This document shows positions 49,718 through 59,156 of a stretch of DNA of 64,000 nucleotides, piece by piece. Source of the DNA: Spirochaetaceae bacterium UBA5556 (GTDB lineage: Bacteria; Spirochaetota; Spirochaetia; Treponematales; Rectinemataceae); the NCBI GenBank assembly GCA_002425765.1, contig DIMW01000010.1:1-64000 (forward strand). The letters run 5' to 3'. A model generated the notes under the pieces. It worked only from the letters and a program-made list of their open reading frames with translations, did no database searches and was not told the origin of the DNA. Position 1 is the first letter of the stretch, and every line of letters starts with the position of its first letter. The position numbers and the translations under genes were made by a program.

Positions 49718-51160
49718 TCACCGATTGAGCCTCTTGAGCGCCTTCAAAGCGGCGAGAAGGCGTTTCTGCGCGGGAGTATCGTAGGGCGGATAGAACTTTT
49801 CGATGGCGCTGACAGGTCCCTGGCGCATGACGTTCCGCTCGTGAGAGAAGGTCTTAAAACCATAGAAGCCGTGATAGTTGCCCGTGCCGCTCATCCCCAC
49901 CCCGCCGAAGGGTGCGTCCAGGTTCTCAATCTGCACGAGAAGATCGTTGATCGCCGCGCTGCCGGAGGTGGTGGAGGCGATGAGGCGTTCCGCGCTCCTT
50001 TTGTCGCGGCCGAGGATGTAGAGGGCGAGAGGCTTAGGCCTGGCCCTGATAAAGTCGATGGCCTCATCGAGAGAATCATAGGACAGAACGGGCAGGATCG
50101 GCCCAAAAATCTCTTCAGCCATGATGGCCATATCGGGTCTTACGCCGGTGAGCAGCGTCGGGGCCGCGTAGCGCTTCTCTATATCGAAGCGGCCGCCGAA
50201 CACAAGCCGGGCTCCTCCGGAAACTGCTTCCGAGACAAGGCGCTCGAGGCGGGCGCAGGCTTTCTGGTCCACGATGCGCGGAAAATCGGGCGAAGCCGCG
50301 CGCGCCTCCTCTGTCTTCCCGTAGAATGACTCCACGGCTTTCCGCATCTCTTCCTCAAACACCCCGACCAGCTCGGCGGGGCAAAAGAGGTAATCGGGGG
50401 CGACGCAGGTCTGGCCCGCGTTGAGGAATTTCCCCCAGGCTATCCTGCGGGCCGCCTGGCCGATATTCGCGCCGCGCAGAAGGATGGTCGGCGACTTACC
50501 GCCCAACTCGAGGGTGAGCCCCGCGTGCACGCGCGCGGCCGCCTCTCCCACCTTCGCCCCGATGGCCGGACTTCCCGTAAAGAAAATGTGATCGAAGGGA
50601 AGCTCGAGAAGGAGATCGCCGATGGTGCCGCCGGGGCCTTCGACCACGGCGACTTCTTCGGGGGGAAACACGCTCCCGATGAGGTCCGCGAGAAAGGCCG
50701 CCGTACGAGGCGTCTTGTTCGAGGGCTTCGCGATGACGCAATTGCCGGCCGCCACCGCGGCGACGAGGGGTGCGATGAGGAGCTGGAAGGGATAATTCCA
50801 CGGCGACATGATAAGGGCTCGCCCCTTGGGCTCGTACAGGACTCTGGTCGAAGAGAGAGGGAGAATCAAAGCCCCTTTCGCGCGCTTCCCTCTCATCCAG
50901 GATTTCAAATGCTTCGTCGCTGTGTCGATTTCTTCTATCGAAGGGAATATCTCCGTGAGCCAGGCCTCGAAGGCCGGCTTCCCGTAGTCCGCCCTGACCG
51001 CGGCGTAGAGTTCCTCGCTCCGCGCCAGAATCGCCGCGCGGAGTTTCTTCAGTTTTGCGGCCCGCTCGGAAGGACCGGTGGCCGCGAGTTCCCAGCGCCG
51101 CTCTGCCTGGGACTCAAACAACTCCTCGAGCTGTCTCTTGTCGGTGATTACCATAGACAT
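49718..51160 (-). CDS. aldehyde dehydrogenase (class 3-like)
   Basis: 480 aa. NAD(P)-dependent aldehyde dehydrogenase of the fatty/coniferyl-aldehyde type: MSPWNYPFQLLIAPLVAA, NCVIAKPSNKTPRTA, FFTGSPAIGAKVGEAAA, catalytic Glu in LELGGKSPTI, catalytic Cys in NAGQTCVAPDYLFC. C-terminal motif PFGGVGMSGTGNYHGFYGFKTFSH is diagnostic of the class 3 subgroup. Start ATG has little Shine-Dalgarno. Substrate unknown, probably medium/long-chain or aromatic aldehydes. Confidence 0.92.
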   Translation of the reverse strand: MSMVITDKRQLEELFESQAERRWELAATGPSERAAKLKKLRAAILARSEELYAAVRADYGKPAFEAWLTEIFPSIEEIDTATKHLKSWMRGKRAKGALILPLSSTRVLYEPKGRALIMSPWNYPFQLLIAPLVAAVAAGNCVIAKPSNKTPRTAAFLADLIGSVFPPEEVAVVEGPGGTIGDLLLELPFDHIFFTGSPAIGAKVGEAAARVHAGLTLELGGKSPTILLRGANIGQAARRIAWGKFLNAGQTCVAPDYLFCPAELVGVFEEEMRKAVESFYGKTEEARAASPDFPRIVDQKACARLERLVSEAVSGGARLVFGGRFDIEKRYAAPTLLTGVRPDMAIMAEEIFGPILPVLSYDSLDEAIDFIRARPKPLALYILGRDKRSAERLIASTTSGSAAINDLLVQIENLDAPFGGVGMSGTGNYHGFYGFKTFSHERNVMRQGPVSAIEKFYPPYDTPAQKRLLAALKALKRLNR

Positions 51161-51185
51161 ACTCTAACGCAGAATTCAAAACACA

Positions 51186-53129
51186 TCAAACGATCTGGTG
51201 CCTCGCAGTGCGCAGGGAATTCAGAACGGCGAGGAGCGAGACGCCGACATCGGCGATCACGGCCTCCCACATGTCGGCGGCGCCGAAGGCCCCGAGCGCG
51301 ATGAAGATGCCTTTGACCGTCAGCGCGAGCGCGATGTTCTCGACGACGACCCTTCGGGTAAACGCGGCTATTTTCAGCGCCATCGGCACGCGCGCGACAT
51401 CGTCGTCCATGACCACGACGTCGGCGGCCTCGATCGCGGCATCCGAGCCGAGGCCGCCCATGGCGAAGCCGACATCGGAGCGGACCAACACGGGCGCGTC
51501 GTTCATGCCGTCGCCGACGAATACGACCGCGCCCCGCCGTTTTGGATCCGCCGCGAATTCTTCCATCTTCGACACTTTGCTGCCGGGCAGGAGTTCGGCA
51601 TAATACGCGTCGAGACCGAGCTCACCGGCGACGCGGGCCGCGACCGTGGAGTCGTCGCCGGTGAGCATCGCGACTTTCCGGACGCCGAGCGCCTTGAGCT
51701 CGGAGACGGTCTTCGCGGCGGTCTTCTTTACGCGGTCCGAGATGACGATGTAGCCGGCATAGACACTGTCCACCGCGACATACACGACGGTCCCTTCCAC
51801 ATCGCAATCCTCGTGCGCGATGCCTTCCCTGTGGAGAAGCCTGTCGTTGCCGACGGCGATTGTCCGACCTTCGACCCGGGCGATAAGCCCGTGGCCTTTG
51901 ATCTCGCGGATGTCGTCGGCTGTCGGTGCCTCGTCTTTGGCCGCCTCGCGGATGGAGCGGGCGATGGGGTGCAAAGAGCGCGACTCGGCGGCGGACGCCC
52001 ACGCGAGAAGTTCCTCCCTCGAAAAGCCATTGCGGGTCAACACGTCCACGACTGCGAATACGCCCTCGGTCAGCGTGCCGGTCTTGTCGAACACTACCGT
52101 GTCGACTTTTGCGAGCGCGTCGATGTAGTTGGCACCCTTGACGAGGAGCTTGTGGCGGGAGGCTCCCCCGATTCCGCCGAAGTATCCGAGGGGTATGGAG
52201 ACGACGAGCGCGCAGGGGCAGGAGATGACCAGAATGACCAGGGCCCGGTAGACCCACTCGCCGAGCCTCGCGCCGGGAACTAAGAGCGGGGGGACGAAGG
52301 CTATGAGCGCCGCGATGGTGACCACGGCCGGTGTATAGACGGCGGCGAAGCGCGTGATGAACTTCTCGGTCGGCGCCTTGTGGGAGGCCGCGTCCTCCAC
52401 GAGTTCAAGGATCCTCGCCGCCGCGCTCTGGTCGAATGCCTTTTCCACCCTAACGGCGATCCGGCCCTCGTCGTTTACGAAACCCGCCAGGACCTTATCG
52501 CCCTCCTCGACCCTGCGGGGTACCGGCTCGCCGGTGAGCGAGGATGTGTCGACAAAGGATGAACCCTCGATCACTTCGCCATCGAGCGGGACACGCTCTC
52601 CGGGGAGCACCTCGATTAGGTCTCCGATCCGCGCCTCCGCGGGTGAGATGATTTTCCGCCCAGCGTCCGCGATCAGCCGCGCCGAGTCGGGCCGCATATC
52701 CATGAGCGAGGCGATCGACCGCCGCGAACTGTCCACGGCCCGATCCTGAAGGTACTCGCCGACCGAATAAAAAAGCATCACTCCGACGGCTTCGGGGAGC
52801 TGATGGATGGCGATGGCCCCGATCGTCGCCACGCTCATGAGGAACATTTCGTTGAACAGTTGCCCTCTCACGATGTTCCTGAAGGCTGTGGCGAGCACTG
52901 AGGCGCCCACGAGGAAATAGGCCGACAGCAACACGATATACTCGGCGACGGAATAAGGAGTATCGTGCAGCGCCTGATTGAAGACGGCCCCCACGGCAAA
53001 GAGTACCGCCGCGATGATGAGGCGAATCAGTTGTCCTTTGCCCATCGTCTCTTCTTTTTCCCCGGCGCCGGTGTCGCCCGCATCCGCGCACCGTGCGCAC
53101 TCGAGTCCTTCATTTCTATACTCTGTCAT
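51186..53129 (-). CDS. heavy-metal P1B-type ATPase (CadA/ZntA-like)
   Basis: 647 aa. Exports divalent heavy metals using ATP. N-terminal cytosolic tail is short with a single CxxC (ECARC) and no full HMA domain. TM helices flank the actuator (SSLTGEPVPRRV). Channel motif SCPCALVVSIPLGYFGG in TM6 indicates Zn/Cd/Pb/Co-type specificity. Phosphorylation site VFDKTGTLTEG, and hinge GDGMNDAPVLVRSDVGFAMG. Start at ATG 53129 (GGGGAAG upstream). It is 14 bases downstream of an ArsR/CadC-like regulator with a clear operator, which supports metal-responsive control. Confidence 0.93.
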   Translation of the reverse strand: MTEYRNEGLECARCADAGDTGAGEKEETMGKGQLIRLIIAAVLFAVGAVFNQALHDTPYSVAEYIVLLSAYFLVGASVLATAFRNIVRGQLFNEMFLMSVATIGAIAIHQLPEAVGVMLFYSVGEYLQDRAVDSSRRSIASLMDMRPDSARLIADAGRKIISPAEARIGDLIEVLPGERVPLDGEVIEGSSFVDTSSLTGEPVPRRVEEGDKVLAGFVNDEGRIAVRVEKAFDQSAAARILELVEDAASHKAPTEKFITRFAAVYTPAVVTIAALIAFVPPLLVPGARLGEWVYRALVILVISCPCALVVSIPLGYFGGIGGASRHKLLVKGANYIDALAKVDTVVFDKTGTLTEGVFAVVDVLTRNGFSREELLAWASAAESRSLHPIARSIREAAKDEAPTADDIREIKGHGLIARVEGRTIAVGNDRLLHREGIAHEDCDVEGTVVYVAVDSVYAGYIVISDRVKKTAAKTVSELKALGVRKVAMLTGDDSTVAARVAGELGLDAYYAELLPGSKVSKMEEFAADPKRRGAVVFVGDGMNDAPVLVRSDVGFAMGGLGSDAAIEAADVVVMDDDVARVPMALKIAAFTRRVVVENIALALTVKGIFIALGAFGAADMWEAVIADVGVSLLAVLNSLRTARHQIV

Positions 53130-53143
53130 GACAACTTCCCCGC

Positions 53144-53494
53144 TTAAGTCCTGTCGATGTAGTGCTCTTTCGCCTGTTCGATGAGGGCGAGAACGTGATT
53201 GTCCTCCAGGCGGTAAAAGACCATTTTGCCGTCCCTCCTGCTGCCCACGAGCCTGAGAGCCCGCAGCAGGCGCAGATGGTGAGAAATCACGGGTAGCGTC
53301 GTATCGAGCAGAAAGGCCAGATCGCAGACGCACAATTCCTGCTGGGACAGCAGATAAAGAATCTTGACGCGCGTCTCGTCGGCCAGCACCTTGTACAGCT
53401 CGGAGAGCCCCGAGACCGAAAGCAGCGATTCCCGCAGGGCACCCGCGTGATCTCTGCAATTGACACTGTATTGACTGCAGATATCGTCCTGCAT
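53144..53494 (-). CDS. ArsR/SmtB-family metal-responsive repressor (CadC-like)
   Basis: 116 aa from ATG 53494 (GGGGGAACT upstream). Winged HTH: LSELYKVLADETRVKILYLL, then the metal-site motif QELCVCDLAFLLD (ELCVCD box typical of CadC/ArsR sensors), and LPVISHHLRLLRALRLVGSRRDGKMVFYRL. Additional N-terminal Cys residues (DDICSQYSVNCRD) resemble the CadC alpha-3N site for Cd/Pb. Operon with the P-type ATPase; autoregulation through the inverted repeat just upstream. Confidence 0.92.
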   Translation of the reverse strand: MQDDICSQYSVNCRDHAGALRESLLSVSGLSELYKVLADETRVKILYLLSQQELCVCDLAFLLDTTLPVISHHLRLLRALRLVGSRRDGKMVFYRLEDNHVLALIEQAKEHYIDRT

Positions 53495-53505
53495 AGTTCC
53501 CCCAT

Positions 53506-53537
53506 ACAATTAATCAGTTAAACAATTGATTAATTGT
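53506..53537. promoter_or_regulatory. ArsR/CadC-type operator
   Basis: Perfect 11-bp arms ACAATTAATCA and TGATTAATTGT separated by 10 bases (53506-53516, 53527-53537), 12 bases upstream of the repressor gene ATG. AT-rich imperfect or perfect palindromes of this size are characteristic operators for ArsR/SmtB repressors. Confidence 0.75.
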
Positions 53538-53619
53538 AAAATTAAAGAAACAACACCGTTTTGTCAAGCGCATCGGAACACGCTTGCGTTTACCTGTATA
53601 GGAAGAATATAGTGCTCAC

Positions 53620-54819
53620 GTGCGCAGAGATTCTCGCAGGTCTATCCCGGTATTCGTCCTCGCCGCCATAATGGCCGCGTGTCCCGTCGCGCTTTTCTCG
53701 GCCCCCCCAGAGGAAGTTTCCGTATCGCTGATCACCATACTCCCCGGGCGATCCCTCTACTCGGCCTTTGGTCACAGCGCGATCCGGGTTGTGAACCGGC
53801 AAAAAGGTACGGACATCCTCTACAACTACGGGCTCTCAGTTCACCCTTTCGACGCGCGATTCGTTCTGGGCATGTTTACGGGCCACATGGACTTCATGGT
53901 CGCCGCCCTGGACACAAAGGAAACGTTTCGCTTCTACCGCGATGTCGAAAACCGTACGATAATCGAGCAGGTGCTGAATCTTTCCACGGACCAGACTGAA
54001 AGCCTCCTGTCCTCACTGAGGCACGACGTCCGCCAGGAAAACCGAATCTACAACTATCGCTATTTCTCGGACAACTGCGCGACGAGGGTGTGGGATATCC
54101 TGGCGCCTTTTTGCGCGCCCCAGGGAGCAGAGGATGAGATTCAGCCCCAGACATCCCTGCGGGGCCAACTCCATGAGGGGCTGTCCGACAAAGCCTGGCT
54201 TCGCGCCGTCATCGATCTCCTCCTGGGACCCACGGCGGACAGGCCACAGCCTCCGGACGCTCCGCTCTTCCTGCCGAAACAGCTCATGGAGACAGCGGCT
54301 TCGTCCGGCGTCAGAGGACAATCACGCGATGCCCCCTTTGTCCAGAACTCGTCGGTCGTGTTTCAGGCCGAAAAGAAGAAGCCTTCCGCGCTGGCGATAA
54401 CGCCGCTGGCCGTCTCGCTGATCGTCCTCATCGCAGCGCTCGCCTCTCTGTTCCCCCCGGTCAGGAAAAGAATGCTGGTCTTCGACTGTGCCCTTTTTGC
54501 CGTGGCGATAGTCGCGGGCGCGTGCATCCTGATGTTCTGGCTCGCGGCCGGATACTCAGAGGTCGGATTCAACCTCAACCTGTTATGGGCGAACCCTCTC
54601 GCCCTGATAGCCCTTCTCATCTCGCGACGCTCCCCGAAATCGGGACTCTCGACGACACTCTCTGCCTTGGCGGCCGCGCTCGCCCTCCTCTGCGCCGCGG
54701 CAGGCGGATTGGGACTCCAGCGTATCCCTATCGAACTCAGAGTTGTCGCCCTTGCGATTGGCATCCGGTGTCTGACGTTCATATGGAGCGACAAACCTCG
54801 GAAAGCGGAGACGGAATAA
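53620..54819 (+). CDS. DUF4105 (Lnb-like N-terminal domain) membrane protein
   Basis: 399 aa from a GTG start. Signal/anchor (about residues 9-28). A periplasmic DUF4105 domain follows (LLPGRSLYSAFGHSAIRV region, LYNYGLS, then QENRIYNYRYFSDNCATRVWD). The conserved His in GHSA and Cys in DNCATR are candidate Cys/His catalytic residues, as in Lnb-type lipoprotein transacylases. The C-terminal ~150 residues have about five TM segments. Likely processes lipoproteins or other acyl substrates at the membrane; unproven. Divergent from the metal regulator. Confidence 0.8.
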   Translation: MRRDSRRSIPVFVLAAIMAACPVALFSAPPEEVSVSLITILPGRSLYSAFGHSAIRVVNRQKGTDILYNYGLSVHPFDARFVLGMFTGHMDFMVAALDTKETFRFYRDVENRTIIEQVLNLSTDQTESLLSSLRHDVRQENRIYNYRYFSDNCATRVWDILAPFCAPQGAEDEIQPQTSLRGQLHEGLSDKAWLRAVIDLLLGPTADRPQPPDAPLFLPKQLMETAASSGVRGQSRDAPFVQNSSVVFQAEKKKPSALAITPLAVSLIVLIAALASLFPPVRKRMLVFDCALFAVAIVAGACILMFWLAAGYSEVGFNLNLLWANPLALIALLISRRSPKSGLSTTLSALAAALALLCAAAGGLGLQRIPIELRVVALAIGIRCLTFIWSDKPRKAETE

Positions 54820-54873
54820 GTCCTCGGCGCGCCCCCTGGATGGAGGCGCGACAAAAATGTACCCTCAGCGTAT

Positions 54874-54911
54874 AAAAAAAGAGCAAACCATTGTGTTCAA
54901 TGATTTGCTCT
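54874..54911 (-). terminator. terminator of tRNA-Pro
   Basis: Minus-strand stem AGAGCAAATCATTG / CAATGGTTTGCTCT (one mismatch), 4-base loop, then seven T. It starts 4 bases after the tRNA 3' end. Confidence 0.9.
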
Positions 54912-54914
54912 TCG

Positions 54915-54988
54915 TCGGGCAAGCCAGACTCGAACTGGCGACCCCAAGTCCCCCAGACTTGTACGCTAACCACCTGCGCTATTGCCCG
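54915..54988 (-). tRNA. tRNA-Pro (anticodon GGG)
   Basis: 74 nt. Acceptor CGGGCAA / TTGCCCG with discriminator A; D-stem GCGC / GCGT; anticodon stem CAAGT / ACTTG with loop CTGGGGG giving anticodon GGG; variable loop GGGTC; T-arm GCCAG-TTCGAGT-CTGGC. The 5' C is typical of bacterial tRNA-Pro. The 3' CCA is not encoded (next bases CGA). A good terminator follows. Confidence 0.95.
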
Positions 54989-55104
54989 AATGTGCCTTTT
55001 GAGAACTTGGATAAAGTAACACAGTGGACGCGCCGTTGTCAATGCGAAGGAGGTGTCGGACAAGCCGGCGCAGATGAGGCACGTGCCATTTTTCGGCCTC
55101 GCCG

Positions 55105-55920
55105 TCACAGGCAGCCGAAGCGCTCGTCTCCGGGCCGCGGATCGATGCCGGGGCGCGTCAGTGCAAAATCATATTTAACGGGATCCTCGGGCGCGTAGAG
55201 CCGGAAGGCTTCGGTGACACGGAGGGCCGCGCGCAGGTTGATGCCAGAGGTGGACACGCCCAGGCCGGCGGCCGCCTTCCTCTCCGGCAAAAAACGCAAC
55301 CGTTCGGTACAGGTGCGAATCATATGCGTATCCATGGGGACGATGAGGCGCGACGCATCTATGCTCCGCCAGCAACCGGGATCGATTTCGTCGCGACGTA
55401 TCATCCAGCGAAAAAACAAAAACAGGCGCTTGGACGCCGAGCCGTCGGCCGGGTCCGGAAGCAGGTTCCTGCGAAGGCCGGACGGCACCGCCTCACGCGC
55501 GAACCGCCGCAGATTCCGCACAAAGGCCGAGGCGGCCTCCAGTATCTCGCCGTTGTCCCCATTCAAGAAAAGCGCTTCAAGATTGCCATAGCCGCGCAGC
55601 GTCTTCTGGATCGCCCCCATGAGCGTGATCATGTCTTGCGGAAAACAGAAGCGATACTGAAACGAGCCCCAGGCGCGCGAAATATCGTCTGGCTCCATCC
55701 GGCGCAGGGCGTCCGCCGGATGAGCCCCCAAGGGTCCGAGCGCGGTTTCGCACGCGCGCATGATGAGTTCGACCGAGCCGAACGCGAGAGTGGAGCACAC
55801 AAGTCCCGCCACCTCAATGTCTTCGGGCGCCGTATACCGTCGCACAACGGCAAGCGGATCGAGTTCGAGTCTTTCAAAGCGGTTACATACGGTATAAATT
55901 TCCTCGAGAAAACAGGCCAT
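55105..55920 (-). CDS. TIGR02757 (DUF2400) family protein
   Basis: 271 aa from ATG 55920. Family features: CNRFERLELDPLAVVRRYTAPEDIEVAGLV, LAFGSVELIM, RRFAREAVPSGLRRNLLPDP, KRLFLFFRWMIRRDEIDPGCW and VPMDTHMIRTCTERL. Function is unknown; some resemblance to HhH-GPD-like helical folds has been suggested. No Shine-Dalgarno at the ATG, and the frame is open further upstream, so a GTG/ATT start with 20-45 more residues is possible. It lies directly after the TPR gene on the same strand. Confidence 0.8.
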   Translation of the reverse strand: MACFLEEIYTVCNRFERLELDPLAVVRRYTAPEDIEVAGLVCSTLAFGSVELIMRACETALGPLGAHPADALRRMEPDDISRAWGSFQYRFCFPQDMITLMGAIQKTLRGYGNLEALFLNGDNGEILEAASAFVRNLRRFAREAVPSGLRRNLLPDPADGSASKRLFLFFRWMIRRDEIDPGCWRSIDASRLIVPMDTHMIRTCTERLRFLPERKAAAGLGVSTSGINLRAALRVTEAFRLYAPEDPVKYDFALTRPGIDPRPGDERFGCL

Positions 55921-56032
55921 ATCGGGACTGTAGGAGAGAGACTCCCCGTCAACGGGGCCGCGATTTCTCACTGCGGGCTTTTTTACAGCTCTCGTTTTCT
56001 TTTTAATTGAGGACTTCCCCTTGACGGTTTCG

Positions 56033-57964
56033 TCACCCGAGCTGAGCCTCAAGCTGACTGATGCGGGCGCAAATGTCGTTGTCAGTCGGATTAAGCGCCT
56101 TTGCCTGGGTAAGGTAGCGGATGGCCTTATCCCGATTCGTGGTATCGCTCTTGTCAGATTGGCGATTGTAGCGATCGAGATAGATCGAGGCGAGCGACAC
56201 GAGCGCCTCAACGTTGTCCGCCCTTTCCACAAGCGCGTTCTTGAGCTGATCGATGGCCTTGTTTTCGTCATTCTGAAGAGACGCCGACATATAATAGAGA
56301 AAAGACTTCAACTCTTTTGAAAAAGGCGCGGCGATGAATTTTACCACCATCTCGAGCATCGCCGAATTCGCGGTTTCTCCCTGGCTCGGCCCGAGAGCAG
56401 ACATAGCAATGCCGAGCCCTGTGTGTGCGTCGCTTGCCTGTGCCGCGGACGCCAGCCCGCCACCGGTCGCCATGGCGAGGCTGCGTAAGTATGCCTCTAC
56501 CGCCTTTTCGGAATTCGGGTCCTGTGCGTACCAGCTCGATGCGAACTGCACGGCGGCCAGTACATTGCCAGACTTTCGCAGAACGGTCGCCACCATTTCC
56601 TTGTCGAGAGGCGCGCTGCCCGCTTCCTGAATATAATTCGCCGCCGCGGCCCAATCCTGGTGGCTATAGCTTTCGCTCACAAGAAATTGAAGCGCTATAT
56701 CCCTCGCTTGCACCCTTCGCGCCTGTTCGAAAGGAATAAGACTCGTATCCTGTGCGTCCGTCAGATCGAGTACGACTTTTGCCAGATCAACGGCCTCCAG
56801 GTGCCTCGCCTGATCGCTGGATTTTTGCAGCGCCTGGATGAGCTGGGAGATCGCCACGGGATCTTTTGGGAAATACCGAACGGCGGAACGGGCAAAACGT
56901 TCGGCGTCGGACTGACGGGAATTCTCGAGGGCATACCGACTTTTGAGCACAAGCCAAGTCCGATCCTGCGACGCCGTCTTTGAGGCGCTTTCAAGATATC
57001 GCCAGGCGGCCGGGTAATCGCGCCTCTGCATCGCGGCTTCCGCAAGAGGAATGAGCGCCGCGGTGCGGGTCGGATCTTCTTTGAGCGCCGCGGCGAGCCA
57101 CGGCTCCGCATCGAGCACTCTGTTGAGGCTATATAGCGTCATGCCGTATAACAATTTATAGTTAGCACCAAGATTGGTCTGCGTCGCGGCATTCGCCAAA
57201 GAAGCGTTCATTCCCTCCGTTCCCGTCATGATAGGATCAAGCGCCTTCTTCGCGTCCTCCGGTTTTCCCAGCATGAGCAATGCGCGGGCAAGTCCACACG
57301 CCGCTTTCTGGGACTGCGGATCAAGCGCGAGCGCCTGCTGGAAATTTTTCGCGCTATCGTCATATTGTTTCGACTCAAGCGCAATTTGCCCTTTGATGAG
57401 CACAGGAACCGCTGAAACGCCTCCCAGCGCCTCAAACCTGGCAAGGGCCGCCAGCGCCTGGTCCCGCGTTTCATTCCGTGAACTCCGGAAGAAGGCTAGG
57501 GCAGAAATAAACTCAGACATTATTGAACAGGCGCCATTTTCAAACACATGAGGGATTTCTCCAGACGAGGCATCGATGAGCCCGACCAGACACGTGATAT
57601 ATTTTTGACTGGCTCCCTGTGCGGCCGCGGGGATTTCAACGCGCGCACCCTTTGCGCCATAGACTACAAGATCGACGCCACGAGCGACGGCATCAAGGGC
57701 GGCTTTATCCGGTGCCGAGAGATATTGCGAGGCTGCAATGTGAGCTCGCGCCTGCGCTATCGACTGCGGCGTGGCCTGCACTATCAGCGCTTCGAGTTCC
57801 GACGATTCGCCCGTTATCTTTTTAAGTTGTTCGGTATCGATCTTTGGCAAGGTCTGCTGAGCATACGCGATACTGGGTAAAAAAAATGCCGGTATTCCTC
57901 CCATGGCAATGCCTGCGAGGAAAATATCGAAGATTATCGCCGAAATCCTGAATCGAATCTTCAT
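56033..57964 (-). CDS. secreted TPR-repeat protein
   Basis: 643 aa. Sec signal peptide (FDIFLAGIAMGGIPAFFLPSIAYAQ), then all-helical TPR/SLR repeats (for example YDDSAKNFQQALALDPQSQKAACGLARALLMLGKPEDAKKAL near 215, and AWRYLESASKTASQDRTWLVLKSRYAL). It ends with a final TPR unit (AIRYLTQAKALNPTDNDICARISQLE). A periplasmic scaffold is likely, possibly in cell-envelope assembly. ATG 57964; the frame opens two codons earlier at TTG. Divergent from a lipoprotein/LysM transglycosylase pair. Confidence 0.8.
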   Translation of the reverse strand: MKIRFRISAIIFDIFLAGIAMGGIPAFFLPSIAYAQQTLPKIDTEQLKKITGESSELEALIVQATPQSIAQARAHIAASQYLSAPDKAALDAVARGVDLVVYGAKGARVEIPAAAQGASQKYITCLVGLIDASSGEIPHVFENGACSIMSEFISALAFFRSSRNETRDQALAALARFEALGGVSAVPVLIKGQIALESKQYDDSAKNFQQALALDPQSQKAACGLARALLMLGKPEDAKKALDPIMTGTEGMNASLANAATQTNLGANYKLLYGMTLYSLNRVLDAEPWLAAALKEDPTRTAALIPLAEAAMQRRDYPAAWRYLESASKTASQDRTWLVLKSRYALENSRQSDAERFARSAVRYFPKDPVAISQLIQALQKSSDQARHLEAVDLAKVVLDLTDAQDTSLIPFEQARRVQARDIALQFLVSESYSHQDWAAAANYIQEAGSAPLDKEMVATVLRKSGNVLAAVQFASSWYAQDPNSEKAVEAYLRSLAMATGGGLASAAQASDAHTGLGIAMSALGPSQGETANSAMLEMVVKFIAAPFSKELKSFLYYMSASLQNDENKAIDQLKNALVERADNVEALVSLASIYLDRYNRQSDKSDTTNRDKAIRYLTQAKALNPTDNDICARISQLEAQLG

Positions 57965-58055
57965 GATCAATTGTTTATACTAGTACAGATCGATAAGGAT
58001 TGCAAGGAAAGCCGGTGCTTGCCCAGAAAAAACAATGCATGCTAGGGTACCCACA

Positions 58056-59156
58056 ATGAGAAAAGCTCGGAAAGGAAGAGCCACAATTCTTTCCATGTCG
58101 GCGATTCTGATCGTACTGAGCCTGAGCGCCTGCGACAATGACCTTTCCGGCTATTTTTTTGCCGGGGCGAATGAGTTTTCGGTTTCAAATAAAGCCCAAA
58201 GAAAGGAGCTCCGCGATGCGCTCGAAGTCCTTCACTCACCTCAGGTAAAAAAGAGTGGCTACTATCCTGTACAGTGTATGCTGGCGGCACGGCGTATCAG
58301 CACGATTCTCATCGAGGATGGACAAGAAGCGCGAGCCGCGAGGTTTCTTTCCTCACTCTCCGATGAACACGATGAGTACGAAGCGTGGTATCTGTTCGCC
58401 GCCGGTGCGGTCTATGAATCGATGAACAGCGGCCCTGTCGCACAGTTATTCTATAAACGTATTATCAATACATTGCCGGACATGATCGTCGAGGGTCAAT
58501 CCATCCACCGCCTCTGCCTTGTGAAGCTGCTCCAAAGCGACAGCCCGCCGGAAGAAAAAACAGCGTGGTACCGCGAATTCATCCAGCGATTCCCCAATGC
58601 GGACGAAGTCGGACCTTTCCATTTCCTGCTTGCAAAAGAATATGAGAAGCTCGGCCTCTGGTCTCAGGCCATAGAGGAATATCGTCAGTTCCTGCCGTAT
58701 TTCGGAGTCTCCGTTCCGGGGTATTCAGACGCACACGACTATGCCCGAAACATGGTCGAATTCAACGACAGCCCGAAAGACTGGACATACACGGATCTCG
58801 ACGACCTTGTAAAGGGTATTCGTAAGGCCATCGCCCTCCGTTCTCCCCAGGCGCTCAGAAAATATATGTCGAAGGCCGGCTTTTTCGCCATGTCCTGGTA
58901 CAAGGAGGGAGGAGAGGACTCCAATTCCAATGTCCTCTTCAATTTCAGCAATTTTATGACGAGAGGCTCAATTTACGTGGCCCCCTCTCTCGATCCATCC
59001 TACAATGACTCGGAGGCCTTTCTCCGCACGTCCGGGTGGACGGGCTACATCCCCGTATGGTATCTATGCTTCCGAAAAGTCAACTTTCCGGCCGACCCCA
59101 AAGTGCATGGCAACTGGGAATGGGCTGGTATCTATTTTGGAGAAAAAATGCAATGA
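58056..59156 (+). CDS. TPR-like outer/inner-membrane lipoprotein
   Basis: 366 aa from ATG 58056 (MRKARKGRATILSM). Lipobox SLSACDND with Cys ~27 of this start. The mature part is helical, with TPR-like features (AWYREFIQRFPNADEVGPFHFLLAKEYEKL, then WSQAIEEYRQFLPYFG). The C-terminal ~100 residues (YMSKAGFFAMSWYKEG, GWTGYIPVWYLCFRK) form a conserved beta part of unknown function. The stop overlaps the ATG of the LysM transglycosylase (ATGA), so the two products are coupled and probably work together on peptidoglycan. Confidence 0.8.
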   Translation: MRKARKGRATILSMSAILIVLSLSACDNDLSGYFFAGANEFSVSNKAQRKELRDALEVLHSPQVKKSGYYPVQCMLAARRISTILIEDGQEARAARFLSSLSDEHDEYEAWYLFAAGAVYESMNSGPVAQLFYKRIINTLPDMIVEGQSIHRLCLVKLLQSDSPPEEKTAWYREFIQRFPNADEVGPFHFLLAKEYEKLGLWSQAIEEYRQFLPYFGVSVPGYSDAHDYARNMVEFNDSPKDWTYTDLDDLVKGIRKAIALRSPQALRKYMSKAGFFAMSWYKEGGEDSNSNVLFNFSNFMTRGSIYVAPSLDPSYNDSEAFLRTSGWTGYIPVWYLCFRKVNFPADPKVHGNWEWAGIYFGEKMQ

